Below, piece by piece: positions 25,261 to 34,224 of a stretch of DNA of 44,674 bases. A model generated the notes under the pieces. It ran no database searches. It saw nothing but the letters and a program-made list of their open reading frames with translations, and had not been told where the DNA came from. The translations under genes and the position numbers were made by a program. Position 1 is the first letter of the stretch. Each line of letters begins with the position of its first letter. Origin of the DNA: a bacterium (GTDB taxonomy: Bacteria; Planctomycetota; Phycisphaerae; Phycisphaerales; UBA1924); the NCBI GenBank assembly GCA_024743075.1, contig JANSXG010000007.1, positions 1 to 44,674 on the forward strand. Direction: 5' to 3'.

Positions 25261-26892
25261 ATGCGCATAACGAGTTTGATCGCCGCAGTGGCGACTGGAT
25301 TGACCGCAGTTTCCGCTGCTCTCGCTCAGGACGCTTTGCCCGCCCCGGCTGGAGGCACGCCGGTCGACGCGCGTATCGATTCCGGCTTCGTGTTCTCCGA
25401 AGGGCGCGACGCCGGCACCGTCATCTTCGAGACGCACGTGCACGAACCCGGCGCCGCGTGGATCCGCCTCCACTTCGACGATGTCCAGCTCGCGGGCGCC
25501 GCCGGCTCCGACACGCACAGCGTCCTCCGACTGACATCGTTGCTCGACGGCGCGGTGCAGGAACTCGACCCGATCGAACTCGTGCAGTGGCAGAACTCGT
25601 CGGCGTACTTCAACGGCGACACGGTACTCATCGAGATCGTGGCGCGTGGCGCCTCGGGCATCAACTCTCTTCGGATGAGCGAGTTCATCGCCGGACCCGA
25701 TGCCGGCGTGCCGGCGGAAGTCCAGCGGTCGATCTGCGGCAGCGTCGACGATCGCGTGCTCTCGAACGACCCCCGTGCCGCTCGCCTCGCTCCCATCGGC
25801 TGCACCGCGTGGATGATCGACGACTGCAACAATTGTTTCCTGACCGCTGGCCACTGCACCGGAAACGGCTCGCAGGTCGTGCAGTTCAACGTCCCGCTCT
25901 CGAACCCGAACGGTTCGTGGAACAACCCGCACCCCGACGACCAGTACCCGGTCGATCAGAACTCAATGCAGTCCAACGGCGGGCAGGGCATTGGCAACGA
26001 CTGGGCCTACTTTGGCGCCTTCCCCAACAGCAATACCGGCCTGCGTCCGGCGGATGCGCAGGGCGAGGTGTTCACGCTCGCGTCGCCGCCGCCGGTGAGT
26101 GGCCAGCAGATCCGCATCACCGGCTACGGCACGGTTTCGCCGCCGGTCCCGGGCACGTGGAACTCGGTCCAGAAGACCCATGTGGGCCCGTTCGCGTTGA
26201 ACTCGGGCACGCGGCTCTCCTACAGCACGGACACGACCGGTGGAAATTCGGGGTCCCCGGTCATCCTGGAGTCGACTGGAGCCGCGATCGGTATACACAC
26301 GCACGCTGGCTGCAACTCCGGCGGCGGGGCGAACAACGGCACTTCGATCTTGCAGCCCGATCTGCAAAACGCGCTGGCGAACCCGCTCGGCGTCTGCTGC
26401 GAGGGGGAGCCACAACCGCCCGGCGAATTCGACTTGCTCCACCCGGCACCTGATTCGGACAGCGTCGAACGCAACCCCGTGATGCAGTGGGCGAGCGCCG
26501 AGAATGTCTGGTATTACACGATCTGGGTCGCGGATAACCCTGATTTCATCGGCGCCGTCGTAGACGGCTTCGAGACCTCGAACACCCAGATCAGCCTGCC
26601 GCCGAACTACCTCGACGAGGCGACCACGTACTACTGGCAGGTCCAGGCCGTCAGCCCGAGCGGCGCAACCCGCTACGGGAATCCAGAGCTTGCCACGTTC
26701 ACCACGATCGGCCTCGATGTGCCCTGCCTCGGCGATGCCGACGGTGACGGCATGGTCGATCTCGCCGACCTCAACGCGGTGCTCGCGAACTTCGGCCAGT
26801 CCGGGGTCGTCGGAGATGTCAACGGCGATGACCAGATCGACCTGCTCGACCTGAACATCGTGCTGGGCGCGTTCGGCGTACCGTGCCCATAA
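25261..26892 (+). CDS. Secreted trypsin-like serine protease with FN3-like domain and dockerin-like tail
   Basis: A 543-residue exported protein with a signal peptide at 1-22. Residues 35-150 form an N-terminal beta domain. The chymotrypsin-fold protease runs from about 155 to 385 with the triad H198 (LTAGHC), D247 (GNDWAYFG) and S330 (TTGGNSGSPV); several Cys suggest disulfides. Residues 400-490 resemble a fibronectin type III-like domain (ATTYYWQVQAVSPSG). Residues 495-543 are the two-repeat dockerin-like module, bracketed by Cys, with the second repeat slightly diverged (GDDQIDLLDLNIVLGAFG). ATG 25261 is chosen for its GGAGG site eight bases upstream; an in-frame TTG at 25237 is less likely. 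The triad is complete, so activity is expected. Confidence 0.92.
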   Translation: MRITSLIAAVATGLTAVSAALAQDALPAPAGGTPVDARIDSGFVFSEGRDAGTVIFETHVHEPGAAWIRLHFDDVQLAGAAGSDTHSVLRLTSLLDGAVQELDPIELVQWQNSSAYFNGDTVLIEIVARGASGINSLRMSEFIAGPDAGVPAEVQRSICGSVDDRVLSNDPRAARLAPIGCTAWMIDDCNNCFLTAGHCTGNGSQVVQFNVPLSNPNGSWNNPHPDDQYPVDQNSMQSNGGQGIGNDWAYFGAFPNSNTGLRPADAQGEVFTLASPPPVSGQQIRITGYGTVSPPVPGTWNSVQKTHVGPFALNSGTRLSYSTDTTGGNSGSPVILESTGAAIGIHTHAGCNSGGGANNGTSILQPDLQNALANPLGVCCEGEPQPPGEFDLLHPAPDSDSVERNPVMQWASAENVWYYTIWVADNPDFIGAVVDGFETSNTQISLPPNYLDEATTYYWQVQAVSPSGATRYGNPELATFTTIGLDVPCLGDADGDGMVDLADLNAVLANFGQSGVVGDVNGDDQIDLLDLNIVLGAFGVPCP

Positions 26893-26932
26893 CTCAGATC
26901 GCCTGCTGACCAATTGGACCGACTGACCTACC

Positions 26933-26954
26933 ATGCCTCCTGAAAAGGAGGCAT
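26933..26954 (+). promoter_or_regulatory. Hairpin sequestering the pullulanase ribosome-binding site
   Basis: ATGCCTCC-TGAAAA-GGAGGCAT, a perfect eight-base inverted repeat. The right arm contains the GGAGG Shine-Dalgarno sequence for the GTG start at 26957, so folding would mask it. It may be a translational switch. The left arm also contains an in-frame ATG at 26933, which is not preceded by a ribosome-binding site. Confidence 0.55.
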
Positions 26955-26956
26955 GT

Positions 26957-29548
26957 GTGCTTTTTGACTCGCTGCGCCAACGCCTGACCAATCTATTCGC
27001 CATCACGCTCGCGGCGTGCTGCGTGCTCACGCTGAACCCGCTCGCGACGGCTGCGCCGGCGCCGGTTTCAGTCGCCGACAGCATCGACCCCTCGCAGTAT
27101 CCCGACCAGAGCGTCGTGATCGTGCACTACCACCGGCCGGATGGCGAGTACGCCGACTGGAACCTCTGGGCATGGCCCGACGGCGGTGCCGGTCAGCGGT
27201 ACGACTTCACCGGCGAGACCGAATTCTCCCGCTACGCCACGCTCGTGCTCCCTGAGTCCGTCCCACTGATCGGAATGATCGTTCGGGAGGGAGAGTGGAG
27301 AGCGAAAGATGTCGACCGCGACCGCTTCGCACGGATCAGTCGCGGCGGCGTGACTGAAGTCTGGCTCGTCGCGGGCAACGAGCGCGTCTTCCTGACCCCC
27401 GCGTCCGTTGACCTTTCGGCCCGCATCTTCGGCGCGTTCCTCGACTCCTCCGACCTCATCCACTTCACCACGAGCACCGCGCTCGATGAGAGCACATTGC
27501 GCCGAACCGTGCTGGAGAACCGGCGCGGCGAGGCGGTCGAGTACGAGATCGTTTCAATCGAAGAGGCTGAGGCGGACCCGTCGCGCGGCGTCACCTATGC
27601 CGCGAGGCTCAGCACCCCCGTCGACGAGGAACACCTCGGGCATCTCCGTCTGAACCCGCCCGATATGGATGCGGCGACCGTCTTCGCACGCGACGTGCTC
27701 ACCGAGGACCGCTTCACCGCCCTCGATGCCGAACTCGGTCCGATCTGGAGCCCCGAGTCCACCACCTTCCGCACTTGGAGCCCGGTCGCGGATTCGGTCG
27801 ACCTGCTGCTGTTCGAGAAGCCCGACTCCAAACTGCCGTTCCTCGCCGTTCCGCTTGAACGAAAAAACAACGGCGTCTGGGAGACCGCGGTCACCGGCGA
27901 TTTCCACGGCATGACCTACCAGTACTGGTTCAAGTCGTACGGCGTGGATCGAGTTACCGCCGACATCCACTCGCTGGCGGCCACGACGGACAGCCTTCGC
28001 TCTGTGGTTGTCGCTCCGGATCGGACCGATCCGGACAACTGGGACCGATTCGAACCGCCGCAGATCGCCAGCCCGACCGACGAGGTGATCTACGAGATCC
28101 ACGTCCGCGATTTTTCCATCGCGGATCCGTCGCTCGACGCCGACCTTCGAGGCACCTACGCCGGACTGACCCATCGCGGCTCCGTCGAGGTCGACGGCCG
28201 GACCGTCCAGACCGGTCTGAACCACCTCGAAGAACTCGGCGTCACCGCCGTGCACCTGCTCCCGGTGCAGGACTTCACCGCGCCGCTCGACCAGTACAAC
28301 TGGGGCTACTGGACCGCACTGTTCAATGTGGCCGAGTCCAACTACTCGACCGATCCGGGCGATCCGCTGCAGGCCATGCGGGATCTCAAGGCCGCGATCG
28401 CCGGGCTCCACGAAGCGGGCATCCGTGTGATCCTCGATGTGGTCTACAACCACACCTCGACCAGCTACGAACTGTCCCCCTTCGACCAGTCCGTCCCCTA
28501 TTACTACTTCCGCACCACGATCGACGGCTCGCTCCGCAACGACGCGGGCGTCGGCAACTCCATCGCCGACGAGCGCCCGATGGCCCGCAAGTACATCGCC
28601 GACTCGCTCGAGTACTGGACACGCGAGTACAACATCGACGGCTACCGCTTCGACCTGCTCGGCACGCACCAGCCCGATTCGGTCCGCGAGTGGGTGCAGC
28701 GCATCCGCAGCGTGCGACCCGACGCCACCATCTACGGCGAACCGTGGACCGGCGGCGGACCGATCTACTTCCCCAAGGGCGCTCAGCGCGGCATGGGGAT
28801 CGCCGTGTTCAATGACCACCTCCGCAACGCGATCCGCGGTGACCTCGACGGCACCGCGCAGGGCTTCGCGACGGGCCCCGCCGGCGACACCGGCTCCATC
28901 CGGCGAGGTGTGATGGGCGCGATCGACGACTTCACCGACGATCCTACCGAAACCATCAACTACGCATCCGCCCACGACAACCTTACGCTCTGGGACAAGA
29001 TCGTCTTGACGCAGCCGAACGCCACCGACAAACAGCGCCGCGCGATGCAGAAACTCTCGCACGCGATCGTTCTGACCAGCCAGGGCGTCCCGTTCATCCA
29101 CGGCGGTGCGGACTTCGCCCGAACCAAGGGCGGCAACCACAACTCGTACAACGCCGGTGACGAGGTCAACCTCTTCGACTGGCAGCGCAAGGGTGAATAC
29201 CACGACATCTTCGACTACATCCGCGGCCTGATCGAACTGCGCGCCGCCCATCCGGTCTTGCGACTCAGCGATCGAGCCGATGTGCGCGAATCACTCCGCT
29301 GGCGCGAATTCCCCGAGGGCACGCCCGACGCCGTCATCGCTTTCACGCTTGATTGTCAAGCGACCGGTGATCAACTGCAGGTCATCTACAACGGCACGAA
29401 TCGCGAACTGTCTGTACCGCTCGGAACCGGACAATGGGCGGTCCTCGTCGACGATCAGAACGCCGGAACGAAGCCGCTTCGCAGCATCCGTGGGAGCATT
29501 GCACTGCCGCCATACTCGGCATCGGTGTTCCTGCTGGAACGAGACTGA
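26957..29548 (+). CDS. Secreted type I pullulanase (GH13), alpha-1,6-glucan debranching enzyme
   Basis: An 863-residue exported protein that should hydrolyse alpha-1,6 branches of pullulan, glycogen or starch. From the GTG at 26957 a signal peptide runs to about residue 32. Residues 50-150 look like a CBM41/PUD starch-binding domain (HYHRPDGEYADWNLWAW), 250-360 like CBM48 (TTFRTWSPVADSVDLLLF), and 375-760 is the GH13 barrel. The four regions are DVVYNHT, GYRFDLLG with the nucleophile D566, IYGEPW with the acid/base E595, and YASAHDN with D674. YNWGYWT is the pullulanase signature. The C-terminal beta domain ends SASVFLLERD. The GTG start is chosen over ATG 26933 because GGAGG lies five bases upstream and the signal peptide then begins correctly. 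No dockerin-like tail is present. Confidence 0.92.
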   Translation: MLFDSLRQRLTNLFAITLAACCVLTLNPLATAAPAPVSVADSIDPSQYPDQSVVIVHYHRPDGEYADWNLWAWPDGGAGQRYDFTGETEFSRYATLVLPESVPLIGMIVREGEWRAKDVDRDRFARISRGGVTEVWLVAGNERVFLTPASVDLSARIFGAFLDSSDLIHFTTSTALDESTLRRTVLENRRGEAVEYEIVSIEEAEADPSRGVTYAARLSTPVDEEHLGHLRLNPPDMDAATVFARDVLTEDRFTALDAELGPIWSPESTTFRTWSPVADSVDLLLFEKPDSKLPFLAVPLERKNNGVWETAVTGDFHGMTYQYWFKSYGVDRVTADIHSLAATTDSLRSVVVAPDRTDPDNWDRFEPPQIASPTDEVIYEIHVRDFSIADPSLDADLRGTYAGLTHRGSVEVDGRTVQTGLNHLEELGVTAVHLLPVQDFTAPLDQYNWGYWTALFNVAESNYSTDPGDPLQAMRDLKAAIAGLHEAGIRVILDVVYNHTSTSYELSPFDQSVPYYYFRTTIDGSLRNDAGVGNSIADERPMARKYIADSLEYWTREYNIDGYRFDLLGTHQPDSVREWVQRIRSVRPDATIYGEPWTGGGPIYFPKGAQRGMGIAVFNDHLRNAIRGDLDGTAQGFATGPAGDTGSIRRGVMGAIDDFTDDPTETINYASAHDNLTLWDKIVLTQPNATDKQRRAMQKLSHAIVLTSQGVPFIHGGADFARTKGGNHNSYNAGDEVNLFDWQRKGEYHDIFDYIRGLIELRAAHPVLRLSDRADVRESLRWREFPEGTPDAVIAFTLDCQATGDQLQVIYNGTNRELSVPLGTGQWAVLVDDQNAGTKPLRSIRGSIALPPYSASVFLLERD

Positions 29549-29560
29549 GCGATCGGAGAC

Positions 29561-30433
29561 TTACGCCCTGCCGACCGTCCGGCGCACGTGTGCTGAATCG
29601 GCGATTGGCTCCCACGGCTCGTCGATGATCGCGGCGAGGTGATCAGGCGTCAGTTCGTCGGGCCGATCAACCCGGATCGCGCCGATGTTCGAACTGAACC
29701 GCACGCCGCGGACTTTCTCGCCGGGCCAGCCGTCGAAAAGCACCTCCGGTCCGTAGACAGCGCGCTCGCTCGCGGGGTCTCGCTCGAGCATCGCGCGGCT
29801 GAGGCGGATGTCGTGCAGCAGGACCCACGCTCCCGGCGCGAGACAGGGCCCCAGATCGATCAGGTCCGCAACGGGGGCGGGATGGCCGTGGTTCGCGTCG
29901 ATGAATGCCAGCCGAACGCTTGCGTTCGGCAACTGCTCCCCTGCTGTTCTCGCGCCGCCTCGCTTGAGCAGTTGGTCGCCGGCCAGGCGAGCCACCATCT
30001 CCTGCACCGCCTCACCGACCGCGCGGCTCTCGTCGAAGTAGCAGCGGGTCATGATGTCGTAACTGTGTAAACGCGGCCCGTCGCTGGCCCCGATCGTCGA
30101 GAGCGCGCTGAGCAGCGCTGCGCTCGACACGCCCGACGCCACCCCAACTTCCACCACAATCTCGGGCCGGATCGCGCGCACGAACAGGTCGAGCACCGCT
30201 GCTTCGACAAGGTTGATCCGTCCCTGAGGCCAGTCCGGGAGCGTGAAGTCCTGGGCCAGCCGCTCTGCGTGCTCCATGTAAGACTCGGCCTCTAGGGAGA
30301 TGCCCAGGGCCTCCGCGAACGGGTGGAGCACCTCGATGCAGTCGATCAGGCTTCGCGCCCGCTTGGCCACATCCGCACCGCGGTCTGGCGAGAAACCGAG
30401 CCGTCGCGAGTCGTACCTCGCTTGTGTTCCCAT
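29561..30433 (-). CDS. Class I SAM-dependent methyltransferase-like protein
   Basis: A 290-residue protein with a Rossmann-like core: motif [17 protein letters not shown] (residues near 107), the acidic LHSYDIM segment, [16 protein letters not shown] and LLHDIRLS, in the order seen in the Methyltransf_24/cephalosporin hydroxylase-like families. The substrate is unknown. The start at ATG 30433 is preferred over ATG 30442 because the GAGGAGG site ends ten bases before the former but abuts the latter. It converges with pullulanase (12 bases apart) and diverges from the CoA-transferase gene. A second protein of similar type is encoded at 31242. Confidence 0.75.
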   Translation of the reverse strand: MGTQARYDSRRLGFSPDRGADVAKRARSLIDCIEVLHPFAEALGISLEAESYMEHAERLAQDFTLPDWPQGRINLVEAAVLDLFVRAIRPEIVVEVGVASGVSSAALLSALSTIGASDGPRLHSYDIMTRCYFDESRAVGEAVQEMVARLAGDQLLKRGGARTAGEQLPNASVRLAFIDANHGHPAPVADLIDLGPCLAPGAWVLLHDIRLSRAMLERDPASERAVYGPEVLFDGWPGEKVRGVRFSSNIGAIRVDRPDELTPDHLAAIIDEPWEPIADSAHVRRTVGRA

Positions 30434-30570
30434 GGGACTCATGCCTCCTCTATCGACGACCCCGCCCCGACCGCTGTACAGAGTTGCCCCGGCCGGAGAC
30501 CCCGCCATTGTCGGCCCCTCCGATGTCGGAGTACGATGACGCCCTCGCCCACTCAGCCGGAGGACCACCG

Positions 30571-31245
30571 ATGCCGCTCGACCGCAACCAGCTCGCCATC
30601 CGCGCCGCGCAGGAGCTCGAAGACGGCTTCATCGTGAATCTCGGCATCGGGATCCCCACCCTCGTCGCCAATCACATCCCCGATGGTATCGATGTCTGGC
30701 TCCAATCCGAGAACGGCCTGCTCGGCATTGGCCCGTTCCCGACCGAATCCGAACTCGATCCCGACCTGATCAACGCCGGCAAGCAGACCATCACCGCACG
30801 CGACGGCGCCGCATTCTTCTCTTCTTCCGACTCATTCGCCATGATCCGCGGCGGTCACATCGATATCGCCATCCTCGGTGCCATGGAGATCTCCCAGACC
30901 GGCGACATCGCCAACTGGATGATCCCCGGCAAGATGATCAAGGGCATGGGCGGCGCGATGGACCTCGTCGCCGGCGTCAAGAAGGTCGTCGTGGTCATGG
31001 AACACACCAACAAGCACGGCGATTCCAAGATCAAGGCCGAGTGCTCTCTCCCCCTCACGGGCCTCAAGTGCGTGGACATGGTGATCACCGACCTCTGCGT
31101 GCTTGAACTCGATCGCGAAGCCGCGGGTGGCGAAGGGCGCTTCCGCCTGATCGAACTCGCCCCGGGCGTCACCAAGGACGAAGTCCTCTCCAAGACCGAA
31201 GCAGAGATCCTCGTCGCCGATGAACTCGCCGAGGTTCCGGTGTGA
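30571..31245 (+). CDS. 3-oxoacid CoA-transferase subunit B (orphan)
   Basis: A 224-residue protein with the CoA-transferase family I beta-subunit hallmarks: [15 protein letters not shown], the catalytic Glu47 in [25 protein letters not shown], and [26 protein letters not shown]. Subunit B carries the Glu that forms the CoA thioester and normally works with a subunit A encoded directly before it. None is present here: upstream lies a methyltransferase on the opposite strand. GGAGGAC before ATG 30571 gives a good start. The stop overlaps the next gene by four bases (GTGA). The symbols scoB or atoA would fit, but the substrate (acetoacetate or other) is not shown by sequence. Confidence 0.9.
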   Translation: MPLDRNQLAIRAAQELEDGFIVNLGIGIPTLVANHIPDGIDVWLQSENGLLGIGPFPTESELDPDLINAGKQTITARDGAAFFSSSDSFAMIRGGHIDIAILGAMEISQTGDIANWMIPGKMIKGMGGAMDLVAGVKKVVVVMEHTNKHGDSKIKAECSLPLTGLKCVDMVITDLCVLELDREAAGGEGRFRLIELAPGVTKDEVLSKTEAEILVADELAEVPV

Positions 31246-32606
31246 TCACCGACCATCGGCCCTGGAGCGAGGATCCGCTTCGCGCCCCGCTCGGTGCCGA
31301 AACCATGCTCAGCACCGGCGAACTCGACTTCCTCCACTGGCTCGGTAAGTCGCAGTATTCCGGCACCGGTCGCGTCGTCGAACTCGGTTCGTTCCTCGGC
31401 GGCAGCACGCTCGCGCTCTGCCACGGGCTGTCGCAGAACCCGGCATGGACGCAGCCCCTGCTCGCCTATGACCGGTTCGTCATGTTCAACGACCAGGAGG
31501 GTCGTTACACGCACATCGCCGCGCCCGGCGAGTCGTTCCTGCCAGCATTCCGCCGGAATATCCGCGCGTTCAGCGATCGCGTCACCACCCGCCCTATGTC
31601 GATCCCCGCGCCGACGCCAGGCGTCGACCACACCGAAGCCCTCTTCCCCGAGCGCGAGCCGATCGAAATCCTGTTCATCGATGCCGCCAAGACCTGGCCG
31701 GTTCACATCACCATCCTCGATGTCTTCGGCCCACGTCTCATCCCAGGCAAGTCAATCGTCATCCAACAGGATTTCAAGTGGGCGACGGTCTTTTACCTCC
31801 CGCTGCACATGTACCAGCTCCGCGAGTGCTTCGAGCCGGCCTTCGACATTCCCGACGGCGCGAGCACCGCCTTCCGCTACCTCGGCAATATCAATCGCCA
31901 TCTCGGCACGCTCTGGCAGCCGACCGACTTCGATATCGCCGGTGCCAACGCCGTCTGGGACGCCATCGATCAGTACTGGGGCGAGCACGCCCGGGGTGAT
32001 CTCATCCACATTATGCGCCTCCTCCGCGCCCAGCACTTGGCCTCCCTCGGGGATCTCGATCAGGCCCTTTCTGTCATTGAGTCCGCCATCGCAGCCGCCA
32101 TCCGCGACGACGCATCGCTCGCTCTCGAGGCCGTCCGCTACGCCAGCTCAGGGCTGCGCAAAAACTCCGATGCCATGTCGAACTCCGAACGCCTCATCGC
32201 ACTCGAACACACCGCCGCCGCGTCGATAGATGCCCTGCGTTCGGTCCGTCAGGGTGCCGCGGTACGCGCGTTGCTTGGGCGGATCGATCGCGCACCGAAC
32301 GCCCCCCGTCCGACTGCGTTCCTCTTCGGCGCTGGCCAGATCGCCCGACGCATCCTCGCACTCGATAAGGCGAAGCTGCCGTTCAAGCCGCTGGCCGTCA
32401 TAGACGACCACGCCCCACTCGAAGACATCGCCGGCGTTCCGGTCATCCGCCCGTCTGACCTCGCGCCGCACGCCGGCGCCGACCTGCTCGTCATCGCCTC
32501 CGACGCCCACGCCGACGCTCTTGAGCAGCGCGCCCGCGCGATCTTCCCCGGCAACACACCCATCGTCCGCTTCGACCGACCGGCACCCGTCGCCCACCAC
32601 GCCTGA
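31242..32606 (+). CDS. Two-domain protein: SAM methyltransferase-like plus Rossmann-like C-terminal domain
   Basis: A 454-residue protein translationally coupled to the CoA-transferase gene (start GTG 31242 within GTGTGA). Residues 30-200 hold a methyltransferase-like core: [19 protein letters not shown] (motif I), [20 protein letters not shown] and [15 protein letters not shown]. Residues 235-340 are helical. Residues 350-454 form a second nucleotide-binding-like fold, [16 protein letters not shown] then [19 protein letters not shown] and [11 protein letters not shown], resembling the C-terminal domains of some sugar methyltransferases and acetyltransferases. I do not recognise a named enzyme. 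The partner dipeptidase starts 13 bases after the stop. The methyltransferase label rests on the fold only. Confidence 0.65.
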   Translation: MITDHRPWSEDPLRAPLGAETMLSTGELDFLHWLGKSQYSGTGRVVELGSFLGGSTLALCHGLSQNPAWTQPLLAYDRFVMFNDQEGRYTHIAAPGESFLPAFRRNIRAFSDRVTTRPMSIPAPTPGVDHTEALFPEREPIEILFIDAAKTWPVHITILDVFGPRLIPGKSIVIQQDFKWATVFYLPLHMYQLRECFEPAFDIPDGASTAFRYLGNINRHLGTLWQPTDFDIAGANAVWDAIDQYWGEHARGDLIHIMRLLRAQHLASLGDLDQALSVIESAIAAAIRDDASLALEAVRYASSGLRKNSDAMSNSERLIALEHTAAASIDALRSVRQGAAVRALLGRIDRAPNAPRPTAFLFGAGQIARRILALDKAKLPFKPLAVIDDHAPLEDIAGVPVIRPSDLAPHAGADLLVIASDAHADALEQRARAIFPGNTPIVRFDRPAPVAHHA

Positions 32607-32619
32607 AAGCCGCACCACG

Positions 32620-33666
32620 ATGCAGATCTTCGACGCCCACCTCGACCTCGCCTACCTCGATGTCAACCGGCGCGACCTCACGCTCACGCTGGACAAACTC
32701 GGCCCGGAAACAACCGGCCCCCACCCTCCCGCCGCCGTCACCCTCCCCGAACTCCGCGCCGCCAACGTCCGCTGGGCCCTCGGCACGGTCTTCACCGAAG
32801 CCGGCGGCGACGGCCCCGAGGGCTACGAGCCGATGGATGTCGAAGCCGGCGTCCTCGCGGGCGAAGCGCAGGTGAGTGTCTACCGACGCTGGGCAGATGA
32901 GGGCCACATCACCATCGCCAACCACGGGCGTTTCGACGCCGAGCCCGACGAGGCCGACCTCATCCAGATCGGCATTCTCGTTGAGAACGCCGACCCCATC
33001 CGCACGCCAGACGAACTCGACTGGTGGGTCGCCGAGGGCGTCGTCGCGATCGGGCTATGCTGGGGAAAACAGTCGAGGTACGCCGCGGGCAACGCCTGCG
33101 AACCGCAGCTCGGCCTCACGCCGATGGGCGTCGAGATGCTCGAGGCGATGCACGCCGTAAGCGTCGTCTGCGACCTGTCGCACCTGTCGCAGCGCGCCAC
33201 CGAAGAAGCCCTCGAGCGTACCAGCGGCCCGGTCATCGCCTCCCACTCCAACTGCCGCGGCCTGCTCGGCGGCGACGACGCGAAGAACTGGCAGCGCCAC
33301 CTCTCCGACGAAGTCATCAAGGAGATCGCCCGCCGCGGCGGCGTCATCGGCCTCAACCTCGCCCAGTGGTTCCTCAAAACCGGCGCGACCGACGACGGCC
33401 CCCGCCCAACGATCAACGACGCCCTCGCCCACATCGAGCACATCTGCGAACTCACCGGCTCCAAAGCTCACACCGCCCTCGGCACCGACATGGACGGCGG
33501 ATTCAGCGGGAAGGAACTCTGCGAGGGCATCGAGAAACCGACCGACCTGCACCGGCTTTTTGGCGCCCTACGCGGACGCGGCTGGACGGCAGAGGAACTC
33601 AGAGGCCTCGCGAGTGGGAACTGGCTCAGATTCTGGGAGCGGTGGAACGCGGATCGGTTGGAGTGA
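32620..33666 (+). CDS. Membrane dipeptidase family (M19) protein
   Basis: A 348-residue amidohydrolase-fold metallopeptidase of the renal dipeptidase family. The first metal site is H7-L-D9 (AHLDLAY), then a metal-bridging Glu in ILVENADPI, the His of VVCDLSHLSQRA, the His of VIASHSNC, and the Asp in ALGTDMDGGF. These enzymes split dipeptides, including D-amino acid forms. No signal peptide is visible, so it is cytoplasmic. The start ATG at 32620 begins 13 bases after the preceding gene, in operon with the CoA-transferase and methyltransferase-like genes. Its specificity is unknown. Confidence 0.87.
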   Translation: MQIFDAHLDLAYLDVNRRDLTLTLDKLGPETTGPHPPAAVTLPELRAANVRWALGTVFTEAGGDGPEGYEPMDVEAGVLAGEAQVSVYRRWADEGHITIANHGRFDAEPDEADLIQIGILVENADPIRTPDELDWWVAEGVVAIGLCWGKQSRYAAGNACEPQLGLTPMGVEMLEAMHAVSVVCDLSHLSQRATEEALERTSGPVIASHSNCRGLLGGDDAKNWQRHLSDEVIKEIARRGGVIGLNLAQWFLKTGATDDGPRPTINDALAHIEHICELTGSKAHTALGTDMDGGFSGKELCEGIEKPTDLHRLFGALRGRGWTAEELRGLASGNWLRFWERWNADRLE

Positions 33667-33778
33667 AGAATCTCATCGTGGGACAGTTCTTCCCTTGGCG
33701 CGGCTCCGATTTCGCAGAGTCTCACCCACTGATCTCCTCTTTCCGACTAGGCATCCTGCCCGGCCAAGTCGCCCCGCC

Positions 33779-33806
33779 TTGCAGCCCACGCCCGCTTCGC
33801 TACAAT
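33779..33806 (+). promoter_or_regulatory. Probable sigma-70 promoter of rpsL
   Basis: TTGCAG (33779-33784) and TACAAT (33801-33806) are 16 bases apart, close to the sigma-70 consensus, 43 bases before the rpsL start. The predicted leader is about 37 bases. It is the clearest promoter in the window. The preceding 110 bases after the dipeptidase stop show nothing notable. Confidence 0.7.
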
Positions 33807-33849
33807 CTCCCTTCGCCCGCTGGTGGGCACAAGGTGGAAGTACAGACGC

Positions 33850-34224
33850 ATGCCGACGATCAATCAGCTTGTTCGCAAGCCCCGCAACCCGAAGCCCGAC
33901 AAGTCCAAGGTCCGTGACCTCGAAGCCTGCCCGTCCAAGCGCGGCGTGTGCCTTCAGGTCAAGACCATGACCCCCAAGAAGCCGAACTCCGCGCTCCGCA
34001 AGGTCGCCCGCGTTCGCCTCTCCAACGGTAAGGAAGTCACCGCCTACATCGGCGGCGAAGGCCACAACCTCCAGGAGCACTCCATCGTGCTCGTGCGTGG
34101 CGGACGCGTCCGTGACCTCCCCGGTGTCCGCTACCATGTTGTCCGCGGCGCGCTCGACTCGCTCGGCGTCGATAAGCGCACCAACAGCCGCTCGAAGTAC
34201 GGCACCAAGCGCGCGAAGAAGTAA
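33850..34224 (+). CDS. rpsL: 30S ribosomal protein S12
   Basis: A 124-residue protein that aligns without gaps over its first 95 residues to E. coli S12: [11 protein letters not shown] at the start, then [25 protein letters not shown] and [13 protein letters not shown]. Lys43 and Lys44 (decoding-site lysines) are kept, but position 88 is Arg where E. coli has Lys (codon CGT). K88R is a well-known streptomycin-resistance substitution. It is followed by rpsG after an unusually long 208-base spacer. The start is ATG 33850 with GGTGGAAG about nine bases upstream. Confidence 0.98.
   Translation: MPTINQLVRKPRNPKPDKSKVRDLEACPSKRGVCLQVKTMTPKKPNSALRKVARVRLSNGKEVTAYIGGEGHNLQEHSIVLVRGGRVRDLPGVRYHVVRGALDSLGVDKRTNSRSKYGTKRAKK

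Noticed and set aside
27554-29251. Very long open frame on the reverse strand opposite the pullulanase gene
   Set aside because: Its translation has no motif, shows Val/Asp/Gly/Arg-rich composition typical of the complement of a GC-rich gene, and the forward frame is clearly the GH13 enzyme.
33850-34224. Acquired streptomycin resistance mutation
   Set aside because: Without comparison to relatives Arg88 cannot be called acquired; it may be the normal residue in this lineage.
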